Positions 49,346 through 60,756 of a stretch of DNA of 64,000 bases are shown here, piece by piece. The notes beneath the pieces are model-generated. The model was not told the DNA's origin. It saw nothing but the letters and a program-made list of their open reading frames with translations, and ran no database searches. Location of the stretch: contig NW_019774748.1 of assembly GCF_001039355.2 (NCBI RefSeq), positions 367,721 to 431,720 of the forward strand. The letters are read 5' to 3'. The DNA is from Lingula anatina (lineage: Eukaryota; Brachiopoda; Lingulata; Lingulida; Lingulidae). Numbering within the stretch: the stretch's first letter is position 1; every line of letters begins with the position of its first letter. Position numbers and translations under genes: made by a program.

Positions 49346-50775
49346 ATGCGGATAAGGTAGGTTTCACGTATACAACAGTAACCGAAAACAATAATTATTG
49401 TTCAAAATATTAAGCGGCCAGTACTACGAAAAGAGATGTACCCCTTTAATACTTGTACAAGTAGGTAGTCAGATCTCATCAAAAGACTTCATATGATTGA
49501 ATATAGATACACGTTTTGAGTTCCTTGTATATTTTTTAGGTTCGAAACGTGGATCAATTCATTTGCTTACATGTATCAAGGAAGCAGAAAGAATCTATCC
49601 AAAAAACATACAGCTAAATACCTTTGATGCACGTGTCATTTTCAGTAACACATTTTCAGGAGCCAACATGAAATGGCAGTAGGACTACGAGGAAGTGAAA
49701 AACATAAAGTTGACAAGACAAAAGAAAAAAGATCAAAACTTTATGCTACAAGTAGTTTATCTTTATTTACAGGGCATATTCAGTGGTTTTGGTGATATTC
49801 GTCGTTGCCGCAGGCTTGCTTTTGTTACACACTGGCACATTCCTCACAGTCCCTTCGAAGAGCATTATCTACACCACCGAAAAAACCAACCAGGGAAATT
49901 CCCAACAGCTTGGTATACCAAAAATCATTCACCAGATCTGGCACGACTACAGGGTTCCCCAAAATTGCGTTGAATGGATGAAAAGCTGGATGCAGAACCA
50001 CCCTTCGCCTGAATGGGAATACTGGTTCTGGACCAAAGCCGACTGGGAATATTTGATAAAAACACGATTTCCTAATTTCTACGAACACTATCATGGATTT
50101 CGTGGAGAAATATTTCGTGCTGATATCATACGGCATTTTATTATGTACGAAATAGGCGGCATTTATGTTGATCTTGATATTATTAATTTGCGCACAATTG
50201 ACGACTTTATTCTGAATAAGTCATGTGTTCTTTCCCTAGAGCCTTATGAACATAGTTTCTTTCTCTATGAAAAACCCGACGGATTGGTCAGCACAGCAAT
50301 CTTGGCCAGCAGACCTCGTCACCCTTTTTTCAAGAAAATAGTTCACGAATACCAGAGAATCTCCCCTCAGGATGAGAGGACTGAGCCAGACCCCGTGGGC
50401 GTAACTGGACCTGTGAAGTTTGATAGGTTATATCGTGAATATCTCAAGTCTAACATGACACGATATGAAGACCGAATATATTTGGCGGATCCCAAATATC
50501 TTATGCCAAGTATCGATAAAGGGCGTATATCGGAAATCCAAGTTGCATGTGAAATTTCTAATCGAAAAGTGACAAGTACCAGTGAAGTTGTACAAACTCA
50601 GGAACTTTGTAAATATCTGAAAAAGCATTCCTTTAGGCCCCCTTTACCTTCAACGGCATATTGCGACCATCTTTGGATCCATACGTATTTAGTTGGGTAT
50701 CATTCGGGTTACTCTGATGTCCACAATATCGCATCTAATATATCTGTGCAAGAAAGATTAAGGGATTTACTTTAA
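49346..50775 (+). CDS. GT32-type (OCH1/SUR1-like) glycosyltransferase 1
   Basis: Two exons: a tiny first coding exon 49346-49356 (ATG CGG ATA AG, donor gtaggt) and 49773-50775. They join in phase to give 337 aa starting MRIR then AYSVVLVIFVVAAGLLLL, a short basic tail plus membrane anchor, so a type II Golgi/ER protein. The DXD-sugar-binding domain (Gly_transf_sug, PF04488 type) follows: IPKIIHQIWHDYRVP (about 52-66), W..WT.ADWE, RADIIRHFIMYEIGG and IYVDLD (Asp137 and Asp139, metal/nucleotide-sugar site). The family transfers sugars such as mannose to glycans or sphingolipids; the substrate here is unknown. Exon 2 has no in-frame ATG before the catalytic core, and a stop lies in the same frame within the intron, which is why the upstream micro-exon is required. 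It is paralogous to the inverted gene at 56973-58755. Confidence 0.87.
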
Positions 50776-51723
50776 AAAGTTTAAAATTAACCATATGGAT
50801 AGACAATATTGAATTGATCTTTAAACACCCGATGTCTTTTTGTTCCATAAATTTTCAAAAATCAAACATGTATAGCATAACCCATTAGAGACACATTCAG
50901 TTTTGTAGAAAGAGGTTTTCGCCTATTTCCCACTTAATTATATCATTAATAAGAAAAGGACAATTGACAGAAACAGAAACAAAGAAAAAAGGAAGTTGCA
51001 CAATTATTGGTGAATATGCTTGTTTTTTCTGGTAATAATAAGAAGCCGGCTCTTTTTTTCGTGTTTATTACTTTGAATATCTGTGATCATTACCTTTAAC
51101 TAGAAAAGCAACAACCAAATAGCAAACAGCAGCTTTGTCAATTTGACATCTGACGCAATGTATATTATATTAACTTGTATATTAACTACATTAACTTGTA
51201 TAATGTATATTATACTAATATCTGGATTGCCGATTTTCGACAGAGACTGATGGTATTTGCATACTAATAATTTCGTTTTAAGTTTTTGTCTTCATGACTG
51301 TAAATGAGTACATGTATAAATTAATATTAAAATAAGAGGCAGGGAGAAAATATAGTGATGACAAAGTTTAAATGTATTTTTTTCAGTGAAAGACGATGAA
51401 TGGAAGGATCCTTTAAAGTCAGTTGGTATTTCTCAATCTGCTGAGTTAATTGAACAAATCAATTAGTGAAGAAATTTTTTTCAAAAACTGTACAGATACA
51501 CACACACATATATATATTGTAGTAGTAGTAGTATTTATTTCAGAGAAGATATGATATGCAAAATATACGTGTATAATGTGAGCAGAGCAAAATCATTTCC
51601 AGCGTAGTGTGCTGCAATATGGCTTTATACTATTTATACTAGACAGCTGTAATAAACATACTCTATATACACTTTAAGACAAAAAATGCCAATTTTAGAA
51701 TAATAACGTCTATTTGTGGAAGA

Positions 51724-51724
<1 letters not shown>

Positions 51725-51760
<36 letters not shown>
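51725..51760. repeat. AT dinucleotide microsatellite
   Basis: About 18 TA units. Confidence 0.95.
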
Positions 51761-51763
<3 letters not shown>

Positions 51764-52386
51764 GCGTGAGCGGTCTCGTGAGCATACCTCGCTGCATTTC
51801 TCGTGCTCCCAAAAAGCCGCTATACAGGATACAGAGACAAAGTTAATCCAAACATTTCCGAAAAAAACTTATCTTGTGACCTCTTTATACTCACATCTTA
51901 AGTTACAGCCGCCTTATGCTAAAACGAACTGCGATTAGAAGATTAAAGGCCCCTCTGTATAATCGCCTTCGAAAAGTTTTGAAGAAAAAAAAGAGCTCAA
52001 GTTGCATCAGGTTGCTAAAAATTAAAACCCTCTCATTGAAAAATCAGTATTTTTCGAAGACATTACTAAATTCTTCTTCTGATTGCTTTTTATGCCAAAA
52101 CCGCATTCAAGAACCTCCAATGCGCAATGCAGCTAACAGTAAGTAACACTTGTTTTAATCTCTGTATTCACCATAGATCAACAGTGCCGAGTTTTAGGTC
52201 GCTCTAGGTCGCCATCTTCAATCCAGTTCCCTGCCACAGCCATACAGATAAGTACGCTGTACGAAGTACCGGAGATCGCGAGAGACTGGTGCATTCTGAA
52301 ATTTTAAGTATTTAAACCCTTGCTGAATAGCCGAGGGTCCTTGTGAAACTGACAGTGATTCCGTCCTCCATTAGATTAGTACAGGA

Positions 52387-52429
52387 TAAGATCTAATAAA
52401 CGGATATATAAACGGTATATTAGATCTTA
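52387..52429. repeat. Inverted repeat, 12-bp arms
   Basis: Arms taagatctaata (52387-52398) and tattagatctta (52418-52429) are perfect reverse complements around a 19-nt loop that contains two acgg words. It lies about 150 bp upstream of the oxygenase start codon; a regulatory role is speculation. Confidence 0.8.
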
Positions 52430-52579
52430 GGTACAGGTTAGGGCTGGCCTGTATAGACCAATGGGGACTGGACACTCTATCATTGGGACTCTCTGGTAGA
52501 ACAGTAATTAATCTGCGTGCTGTTTATACTAGGTCCAATTACATGCAAGTATACTAGTATATTGCTGTTCGAGGGAATC

Positions 52580-55500
52580 ATGGCTAAGGTCCCGATCGTC
52601 AGCCTGAACCAGGAACAGTCTACGCTGGTTCCAGAAGTCATGAATGCCCTGCAAACCTTCGGCTTTATGTGCGTCAGCGACCACGGTTTGAATGAAGACA
52701 TCGTAAGTGATATCCCCCACTAAGATCTCGTATGCTTACTTACTTCAGGGAATTATATCGTAGACTACGATATAATTCCCTGCTTACTTGGAAATAGTGG
52801 ACTGAAATTGGTCAGATTATAGTAATATTGCAATTGCTTTACATTTGGCATTACACAGGAAGATGATCCTCAGAAACATGAATACGAAATATGGTTACTG
52901 CATGATATGTGATTTTTGTGACTGTTCTGCATATTATCATTATTGTGGCTTGAAAGCGTCCTGTATATTATGCCAATGAAAAGGCATACAACCAAGAGAA
53001 AGAAATTTACTGCACGTCTCTGAACTTTATCCCGCTGAATGTACCACTACATCTTACATTACAGTATTTACACTATTTCTTACATATCAGCAAACTTATT
53101 TGGACTTATCACTAGAGTTATCCTACTAGTTTTGACTACCGGAGATATGTGACAACTGTTATCAAATTCGACATTTTAACCTGCACACATCATAGGTGTA
53201 CCAAAAGGAAAAATACATAATAATCTATAACGAAATATTCCAAAAAAATTCCAGCGAAGACGAAAGATTTCATCTAGTAACACCAGTATGAAAACTGGGT
53301 GCAGTAGATTTAACACTATATATTATAGAATTGGTTTCTTAATATTTTGTCTGCAGATGAACAGAGCCTTTCAAACATCAAAGAGTTTCTTCAGTCTACC
53401 GACAGACATAAAAAACGCTTATGCATTGGGGAAAATAGACGGTCCCTACAGAGGCTATGCAGGCTTAGAGCTTGAAAGGTATTGCTGGTGAAAATATGCT
53501 CTATCTTGGAAAATGCTCACCCCTATGTCGTACTATAGGAACATTCTTGATTTATTCTTTCTATTGATAAAATCCGTATAGCATTGAACCGTATTCCTTA
53601 TTTCCGTGAAAGTAATATGAAACCCGGTGCATTAATTGTTACTAAATTTTAAAATTTATGAAGCTTTTATTTTACCTAATTAAATTGAGAGTTCGCTCTT
53701 ACTGTGTATTTTGAACTTTATTTTTTTCTATTTGTTTTACAGTTTAGATCCTCTGAAACCAGCTGATTTGAAAGAATCATTCAGTTTCATACCAAGTTCA
53801 CAGGTAAAACGTCACTTTTCGAATATCCGACGCTGTGTCCGAATCTTATCTGTCAAAAACAGGCTACTGACCGCTTGATTTTCAGGGATCTCACTGGAGC
53901 CTCACCTGCCTCTTTCGTATTCAGGATGTGATACAAGTATCTGAAGCTCAGGGTGCCGTTATTATCGTGGCACGTTTCCAGTCGTCACTCTCGGCCTGAG
54001 AAAATCTCTTTTTCGCCAAAACGTACTGCCCCATTGTCTCAAATCGTGGCTTCCTGGCGTGAAATGTTGATTAAGATATGGTGCAATTCTGATGGAAAAT
54101 TGTTAAGAGAAGACACTTAAATCAGATTGTGTTAGGTGTACATTACTTGTCACATCCAGTGTTTCAGCGTTGAGCACAGAACAATTTATATCGAAGCACG
54201 ACAGTGGATGTTTGTTTATAGCTCATATGGGGTTTAATGACTTTTTTGCACAGCATTATTTTCAAAACAAGTCTATGACAAAATGTAGTAACTTGTGTGA
54301 TTAAATTGGAAAATTGATTACTTGTGTGATTATAAGAATGATATTTAGTGACGTATTGACTTTTTCATCTAGGCTTTAGAATGGCCCGACAGATATGTGC
54401 CAAACTTTGCCATCGATATGATGACGATGCTTCAAAACACAGCAGAGCTTGGATGCCAGATACTATCGTTAATTGGTGAAGGGCTTGGGCTGCAGGTATA
54501 GATATAGTATTACAAAACTGCATACATGTATTTTTCATATTCGCTATGATTTTTAATCAGCATTAGGTAATTTTTAGAAAGTTTAACTAATTATCGAAGA
54601 CCATACACACATACTGCCCAAAACAGTATTTATCACTTACTATTTATATCAGCGTCAATTTTCTTTTTATGTTAGTGTAAAAAGTACCTGAGGGAGTGTC
54701 ACAGCTACATGGATTTCACAAAAAACCAAACCGCGATCCGAACTTTACACTACCCGCCTGCAGGACAGAATCGCGGTAAATTGGTGACCAAAACTTCACC
54801 ATAAAACCTCCCTTGATCTCTTTAAGCTTGTAACAAGGTGTTCCGATCATAAATTCTTAAAACCCAATAAAGAAAGACATGGACTGGATGTCAGAATAAT
54901 AAGAGAATTAAACAGATAAGTGAAAGGCATTCATTAGGATCAAAAGATTAACGCAAGGCTTACCTCTTTAAGTGCCGTACAAGTAGTCTAAAGTGTGTCT
55001 GTTGATCACTTTCCTTTTTTTTCAGAAGTAAAATTTTAATGATTAAGGAATAAATGAGATTTTTAAAAGCCATTCTCTTTTTCGCAGTGTTTCAATCAGG
55101 TCAACTACGTTGTGGAGAACACGCAGACTACGGGAGCCTCACACTGTTGTTCCAAGACTCCCCGGGACTTGAGGTGAGGGACGGTGGGGAAAAAAATTAT
55201 CCAACGGGTGGTAATTGCAGTATCGAATCGAAAGTGACACATTCAAGCATCAAGTCCTAAATCCACATCTTTTTCGTCTTTTTATTTATATATTTGATGA
55301 ATTTCCTCTCATGCATACGCAGCTGATGTACACTTGTATTCTGAAAGCAAGACAGGAACTGAAACATTTTCTTTTTTGGAATCTTCTGTATGAAAAAGAG
55401 AATTTAGGAAGTAACTTTGTTTGAAATGATTCAAAACTGGGAGGGGGGATTCAAGGGAGTTATTTTTGAAGCACTATCGGTTCCCGTTGTCCATTTATTT

Positions 55501-56146
55501 AGAAATTGTGCCAGTTAACATTAAACTTATTTATGACAGATTATGACCGAAGCTGGCAAATGGATCCCTGTTTCCCCCGTGGCCGGAACTGTAGTAATCA
55601 ACATTGGTGACATGCTCCAGAGATGGAGCTCAGACAGATTGCCATCGACCGTGAGTATTTAAGTTCATGCCATATCCTGTATGTGTTTTTCACAAGCCGG
55701 AATAGCAAATTTGCTTACATAAAGGAGAAATATCCTGTATTTTGAAAGCGTCTGTTTAATCTGAGTGATCATAACTTTCCAGTATTGAGTGCTATTATTC
55801 AATTGCCATCATTACAAAAAAATAACATCGCCTAGCGCTGATGTTACATGTATAATATATGAAGCCAGATGTCCCATAGGCTGTGAGATGAAATGAAATT
55901 GTTTTACCTCGTCAAATTAATAGAACACACTCAGATATCGGTATTTCATTTTTCCTGTAATAGAGACATCGAGTCACATTCGGTGGGAAAGAGGAAAAAA
56001 GCGTCCCTCGGCAGTCCTTAGCGTTATTCATGAACCCGGATACGGACACAGTGATTCGGTGTTTAGATGGATCTGACAAGTATCAGCCAGTCACCATGAA
56101 AGAATACTTGGCCATGAAGCATAAGGCTGCATACTGTTCAGACTGA
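52580..56146 (+). CDS. 2-oxoglutarate/Fe(II) oxygenase, isopenicillin-N-synthase-like
   Basis: Eight exons: 52580-52702, 53357-53478, 53743-53803, 54373-54495, 54676-54775, 55088-55173, 55540-55650, 55964-56146. All junctions are GT..AG in phase; 909 nt give 302 aa. The N-terminal DIOX_N part reads MAKVPIVSLNQEQ and GFMCVSDHGL, followed by EWPDRYVPNF and TLHYPP, then the double-stranded beta-helix core. Metal ligands His188 and Asp190 (EHADYGSLTLLFQD) and His244 (RHRV); 2-oxoglutarate salt-bridge Arg258 with Ser260 (RQS). All required residues are present, so an active soluble oxidoreductase is expected. Relatives act in antibiotic, ethylene, flavonoid and alkaloid chemistry in microbes and plants; animal members are poorly characterised and the substrate is unknown. 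It sits between two inverted GT32 genes and ends convergently with the second. Confidence 0.94.
52746..52782. repeat. Perfect 37-bp palindrome in oxygenase intron 1
   Basis: Arms of 18 bp (52746-52763 and 52765-52782) are exact reverse complements around a single A at 52764. The left arm is cagggaattatatcgtag. Copies of gcttactt flank it on both sides. The RNA would fold into a nearly loop-free hairpin close to the exon 1 donor. Confidence 0.95.
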
Positions 56147-56766
56147 AATACCATTTCTGCATTTAGCTAACACACACACTACTACAATGCTGTAAGACAG
56201 CAGTAATGGGTATACTAAGGATTTATTACCATCCAAATACTTAATATGTGGTTTTACCTGCATCTAAATAATGTATCGATCTTTATGCTGATTCAAAACC
56301 ATAGAAAACCCCTCGAAAATGTAAAATATCGTCGTTTATATTTTCGATTGCTATGTACATGTAGCATAGGCAACTCTAAGCTTTTATCGTCAATTTAACA
56401 CCTTTATATTTAGAGGTGACATAACATTCGATACGGAGCGTAACTTCGTCCCTGAACAAGATTATATTACAAAAACTGGCATAGTTGACCACAACCGTAG
56501 AGACTTCAATCCTGTGCCGTCATTGGGTTTAATTTTTTTTTTCAGATTTTTATTATACAAAGGCATTATTTTGCTTTATCTGAACTAAGGCTTTTAAGAA
56601 AAATCGCTGGCAGGGTTTTGGAGTACTAAATGTTGTCTTTAAATTGGCGTGAAATGGTGTTCATGGGTGCTCAGATAAAGGAGAAATTTTATTAACTGTT
56701 TTTTCTATTTTTACTCAAAAATCCCAATTTTGACATCACCCGTATACTGGCATGTGTGTAAATGTT

Positions 56767-56772
56767 AATAAA
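56767..56772 (+). terminator. Candidate oxygenase polyadenylation signal
   Basis: AATAAA about 620 nt past the oxygenase stop and close to the opposite-strand signal of the converging glycosyltransferase; use is inferred. Confidence 0.4.
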
Positions 56773-56905
56773 TTTTGTCATTAAATACTGAAGATTTATC
56801 TGTTACCCAAAAGAATGTATGTAAGGCAGTAAATAAGGAGTTTTTGGAAAACGCTCACAGCAAACAACTTATTACACATCAGAAAACATTTTACACATTG
56901 AAATA

Positions 56906-56911
56906 TTTATT
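56906..56911 (-). terminator. Candidate GT32-2 polyadenylation signal
   Basis: AATAAA on the minus strand about 62 nt past the stop codon of the minus-strand glycosyltransferase, implying a very short 3'-UTR. Confidence 0.5.
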
Positions 56912-56972
56912 CAATATATGCTATAGGAACAACAACAACGACAACAAAAATAAAATTCAAAATTTTAATTGT

Positions 56973-58755
56973 TTAAACAACTTCAATGTTAAAAAGCTTC
57001 CCTAGCCTTTCCTGTATCGATATATTGGATGCGATGTCATAGACGTTAGAATAAACCAGATGGTTACTATTTAGATACGTATGGATCCATAGATGGTCGC
57101 AATAAGCAGTTGAAGGTGGAGGGGGCGTAAACCAGTGCTTTACCAAATATGCACAAAGTTTTCGAGTTTGTTGATTCTGGCTTTTATCTGTTATTCTTCG
57201 TCTTAAATTGTTACATGCAGTTTTAATTTCACCTTTGCGCACTTTGTCGTAACTTGGCATAAGATATTTTGGATCCGCCAAATATATTTGGTCTTCATAT
57301 CGTGTCATGTTGGACTTAAGATATTCGCGATATAACCTATCAAATTTCACAGGTCCAGTAACGCCTACGGGGTCTGTCTGGGTCTTCTCATCCTTAGGGG
57401 AAACTCTCTGGTATTCATGAACTATTGTCTTGAAAAAAGGGTGACGAGGTCTGCTGGCCAAGATTGCTGTGCTGACCAGTCCATCGGGTTTTTCATAGAG
57501 AAAGAAGCTATGTTCAAAAGGCTCTAGGGAAAGAACACATGACTTATTCAAAATAAAGTTGTCAATTGTGCGCAAATTAATAATATCGAGATCGGCGTAA
57601 ATACCGCCTATTTCGTACATAATAAAGTGCCTTATGATATCAGCACGAAATATTTCTCGCTGAAATCCATGATAGTGTTCGTAGAAATTAGGAAATCGTG
57701 TTTTTATCAAATATTCCCAGTCGGCTTTGGTCCAGAACCAGTATTCCCATTCAGGCGAAGGGTGGTTCTGCATCCAGCTTTTCATCCAGTTTACGCTTAT
57801 TTTGGGAACTCTGTAGTCGTGCCAGATCTGGTGAATAATTTTTGGTATCTCAAACTGTGAAGTCTCTATTTCGGTCTCTTTAAACCTGTAGCGCGCGCAC
57901 AGTGATGGGACTTTAAAGAACATATTTAACAAAACCACGGTTGCAGCCAAGCCTATAGTTAGCAAAACCAATAAATAAGTCCTGTAAATAAAAATGAGCA
58001 ATATGATGCATAACATTTTGGATTTTTGTGGCGTGGTTATGCCAATCTTGTTCCTTGTCTACGCACATGCAGGCCTTCTGTCACTGCACGTGGGTCTCTG
58101 AAAATCTGAAACTGAAAATGCAGTGGCAGATATAGAGGGGGGGGGGGGTCAGGGGGGTCCCCTCTTGAAATTAGAATTTCGACTAGCTAAATCATAGTTC
58201 TTAACCGTACAAAATTGCACCGTTCGCTCTCGCCAAGTGTGTGTGTGTGTGTGTGTGTGGTTGGGGCGGTTGGGGGGGGGGGGGGTCGGCTTGCTTCGCA
58301 TCCGCAGACTCCCTCTTCAAATAATCCTGGATCCGTCCCTGAAATGCCACGTGCCTCAGTATATGCATTACACTCGACATACTATTACTATAGACTAACG
58401 CACAGACGTGCTGCAGTAGATCGTGGTTATTTCAATATTAATGGGGTCTCGAAGTACTGTATCTCTACCGACGAAAGAATGACATCTATCATTCAATTGC
58501 TGATAATGATGTCTTTTTGTTGTTGTTGATGTCTGAAGAGAAAAACTGCTCCAATTTAGACTCTTTCACAATCGCACTAAAATATGCTTAACTCACTTGT
58601 TTTTTTTTCCCTGAATATTGTAACAAAATTATAGACAGTCGACAACAAGGATGCTTTATCTAGACCGCTTTAAATCTCATCATAATCGGCCATTTAAAAA
58701 GGATATATAATACCCTACGCTGTATAGAATAAACTTACCTATTAGCAAACCTCAT
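56973..58755 (-). CDS. GT32-type (OCH1/SUR1-like) glycosyltransferase 2
   Basis: Two exons: 58755-58739 (17 nt, ATG AGG TTT GCT AAT AG, donor gtaagt) and 57981-56973. They join in phase to 341 aa beginning MRFANR then TYLLVLLTIGLAATVVLL, a type II signal anchor. The domain order matches gene 1: IPKIIHQIWHDYRVP, WMKSWMQNHPSPEWEYWFWT, RADIIRHFIMYEIGG and the DXD motif IYADLD. The central catalytic part is nearly identical to gene 1, while the stem and C-terminus (after about PKYLMPS) diverge. An unspliced ATG at 58016 is also in frame but is less likely, since the homologous intron of gene 1 is closed by a stop. Predicted to act in the Golgi or ER on an unknown acceptor. A second version of the gene starts at 63646. 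Confidence 0.88.
58121..58341. mobile_element. Polymorphic MITE-like insertion in GT32-2 intron
   Basis: A 221-bp insert starting cagtggcagat and ending atccgtccctg (reverse complement cagggacggat), so short imperfect inverted ends. It is flanked by aaatg duplications (58116-58120 and 58342-58346). The corresponding place in the second version (about 63220) has the uninterrupted aaaatgccacg. It contains G-runs and a GT microsatellite (58237-58259) and no coding sequence. The superfamily is unclear: a 5-bp duplication is unlike the 8-bp type of hAT. Confidence 0.85.
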
Positions 58756-60634
58756 CCCTGTTGTTAGTTCTCTTACCTCAGACTAACAAATCTTGCCCTG
58801 GGTTATATATATATATCTGTACGTATTCTCTCGTATACATGTATCAAGGCAACTTAACGTAGGCCTACATACCACTACTGTGCATGTATATGAAAAACAT
58901 CACGAAGTGACGTGTCATCAGACGAGGTTGTGACCTCCCCCTTTAGTTTTACGAAGTTAGTTTACAATTTATTCCAGATCCTGATTCGTGTTACTTTGAT
59001 AATGTGATGATGTGAATTTAAACTACGACATGAGCTGCGACCACATGAATTCACATAACACTACAAACAGTCTACCTCTTCCTTCCCCTCTTTTAAATGA
59101 GTATCTTTTTTTTCGGCCCACGATCATGAAGCGAGATAGCACCTCAACCGGATTTTTTTCTTAGTCATTACACGTATTTACACACCATAGCATGGTATGG
59201 GCGAGAAGCCGACTGGAGAAGCCTAATATCTACTGTCTACATAATGTATCCATTTTGTGCGCTGCAGCAAGGGGCGCTATCAAAACATTCTTCCCCAGTG
59301 GCTCAACCTTGAATAAATTGGATTTTACTATTAGGCCGACCACCCCAGACGAACTTGAAGTAAATGCCTACATACATGTATGTTTGGTTTGGCAATTCAA
59401 ATTAATTTTAAATGACGAACAAAATTTATTCATGTGATAGATGATATATGGAACGAAGGCTATCATTAGAAATAACCTTGAACAAAATGTCGTGATATCG
59501 ATCAGGAAGAGTTTAATACTTGCACAACTACGCATCGATAAACGGGTATTCTCGTATAATTTAATTAAAATCGAATCGATTTGTTTTTGCTCGAATTAAG
59601 TAGGCCCTACTGGCGCCATATACTAAGCACCCTCTATTTTTTGCCAAAACATCGGAACGCGTCCCCACATCACCCTGATAGTTAAACCGACAGACTCGTC
59701 AGAGATACAGCCTGTGACATAAAGTTCTTGACTGGGATTTAGCATAGGCCTACCTAATAGCTTTTATCTTTTTCGAGAGCACATTAAGAATCAGTCAACA
59801 TGTTTCTGAAATAAAACTTTTTCAATGAAAAAATAAAACTACATGTCGCCTACTACTACTACTCGTGACTACTTACATGTAGTACAACCACAACTACGGT
59901 ACTACTATCTTACATCACTAGTACATGTAGGCCTACATGACACCGAGATGTAGGGGCCTACCTGTAGGCTACAAGTCCGACGAGTAGGCCCACATGCAGG
60001 GACCAGTAGGTCGAGCAGTCGGACGGTCACACAGCTTTTAACATTTTTTCGATAGGCCTACAACGGTTAAAAGTCTAAACATTTTAAATATGGCAAATTA
60101 GGCTAATTAAATTTTATTCAGTCATTAAACACGGGTTCATTTTGATAAAAAAAAAAGACGAGAAGATTTTTTTAATATTTTGATTTGACACTGGATAGAG
60201 TCGCTGTAACGTGAAGGTTGGGGAGAACTACAGATATTTTTGAGGACGCTAGTAAAATTTGTTGTGTTTTTGTCGCATACCGGGTAGGCCTATATAAGGC
60301 TATATTCATATATATATATATATATATATATATGTACGGTGCGCGTGTTTTGGGACATGCCCTGTAGCTTAAAACAGAATGCGGGGGACGGGGGTCACTA
60401 ACACACGACGTAAGAACAGAAAAAAAGCATCATCTTGTTCACCGCTTTGAGCACTATTTGAAGAAAAATTTTAGAAAATACGCATTTGGACAGCACTTGC
60501 ATTATAAGCTACAGATAAACTTGAAATACAGATAAAACGGTGATAGCACCATGGGAAGCGGAGTAAGATCATCAATGGCACTTATTTCTTTCGCGTAAAA
60601 TACAGTGCGCATTTGAACGGCGGTGACACGCATT
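58756..60634. other. GT32-2 upstream region / intergenic
   Basis: Contains the GT32-2 5'-UTR and promoter (immediately above 58755) and then non-coding DNA rich in tacatgta and taggcctac words (about 59850-60060), with an AT repeat at about 60308-60333. The part up to about 59.1 kb has a second version at 63.65-64.0 kb. No further gene is supported. Confidence 0.55.
60308..60333. repeat. AT dinucleotide microsatellite
   Basis: About 13 AT units, upstream of the probable UAP1 promoter. Confidence 0.9.
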
Positions 60635-60756
60635 ACTTCCGGCTTGGGGTGTCCGCTGCTCGGTTTCATTAAATTTGCAAATTGTGACTATGTGTTAACC
60701 CAAAGAAGTTATTCATTGCATATAATTAGACACACAAGACATATCAGAGTATTTTG
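60635..60756 (+). promoter_or_regulatory. Probable UAP1 promoter and non-coding first exon
   Basis: The UAP1 coding exon opens with a splice acceptor 12 nt before its ATG, so a 5' non-coding exon is required. The best upstream donor is ttttg|gtaagtg at 60757. Just before it, ACTTCCGG (60635-60642) is a canonical ETS/GABP site in a locally GC-richer patch, typical of a housekeeping promoter. The transcription start is not determined. Confidence 0.45.

Larger units (their letters stand above)
50776..52579. other. Intergenic stretch with AT microsatellite
   Basis: No gene is supported. It holds CA/TA and TA repeats near 51500-51520 and 51725-51760, and a hairpin at 52387-52429. A Lys-rich open frame at 51916-52146 has no recognisable domain. 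Confidence 0.6.

Noticed and set aside
49783-49785. GTG at 49783 as the start of GT32-1
   Set aside because: A non-ATG start is unnecessary: the exon at 49346-49356 supplies ATG and the right phase.
49825-50136. Minus-strand open frame opposite GT32-1 (and matching ones opposite GT32-2)
   Set aside because: A shadow of the glycosyltransferase frame; present in all copies only because the sense strand is conserved.
57981-58016. Unspliced start of GT32-2 at the ATG at 58016 (MLCIILLIF...)
   Set aside because: The in-frame stretch ends in a textbook acceptor (ttttatttacag). The homologous stretch in gene 1 has an in-frame stop, and a 17-nt upstream exon joins in phase to a proper signal anchor.
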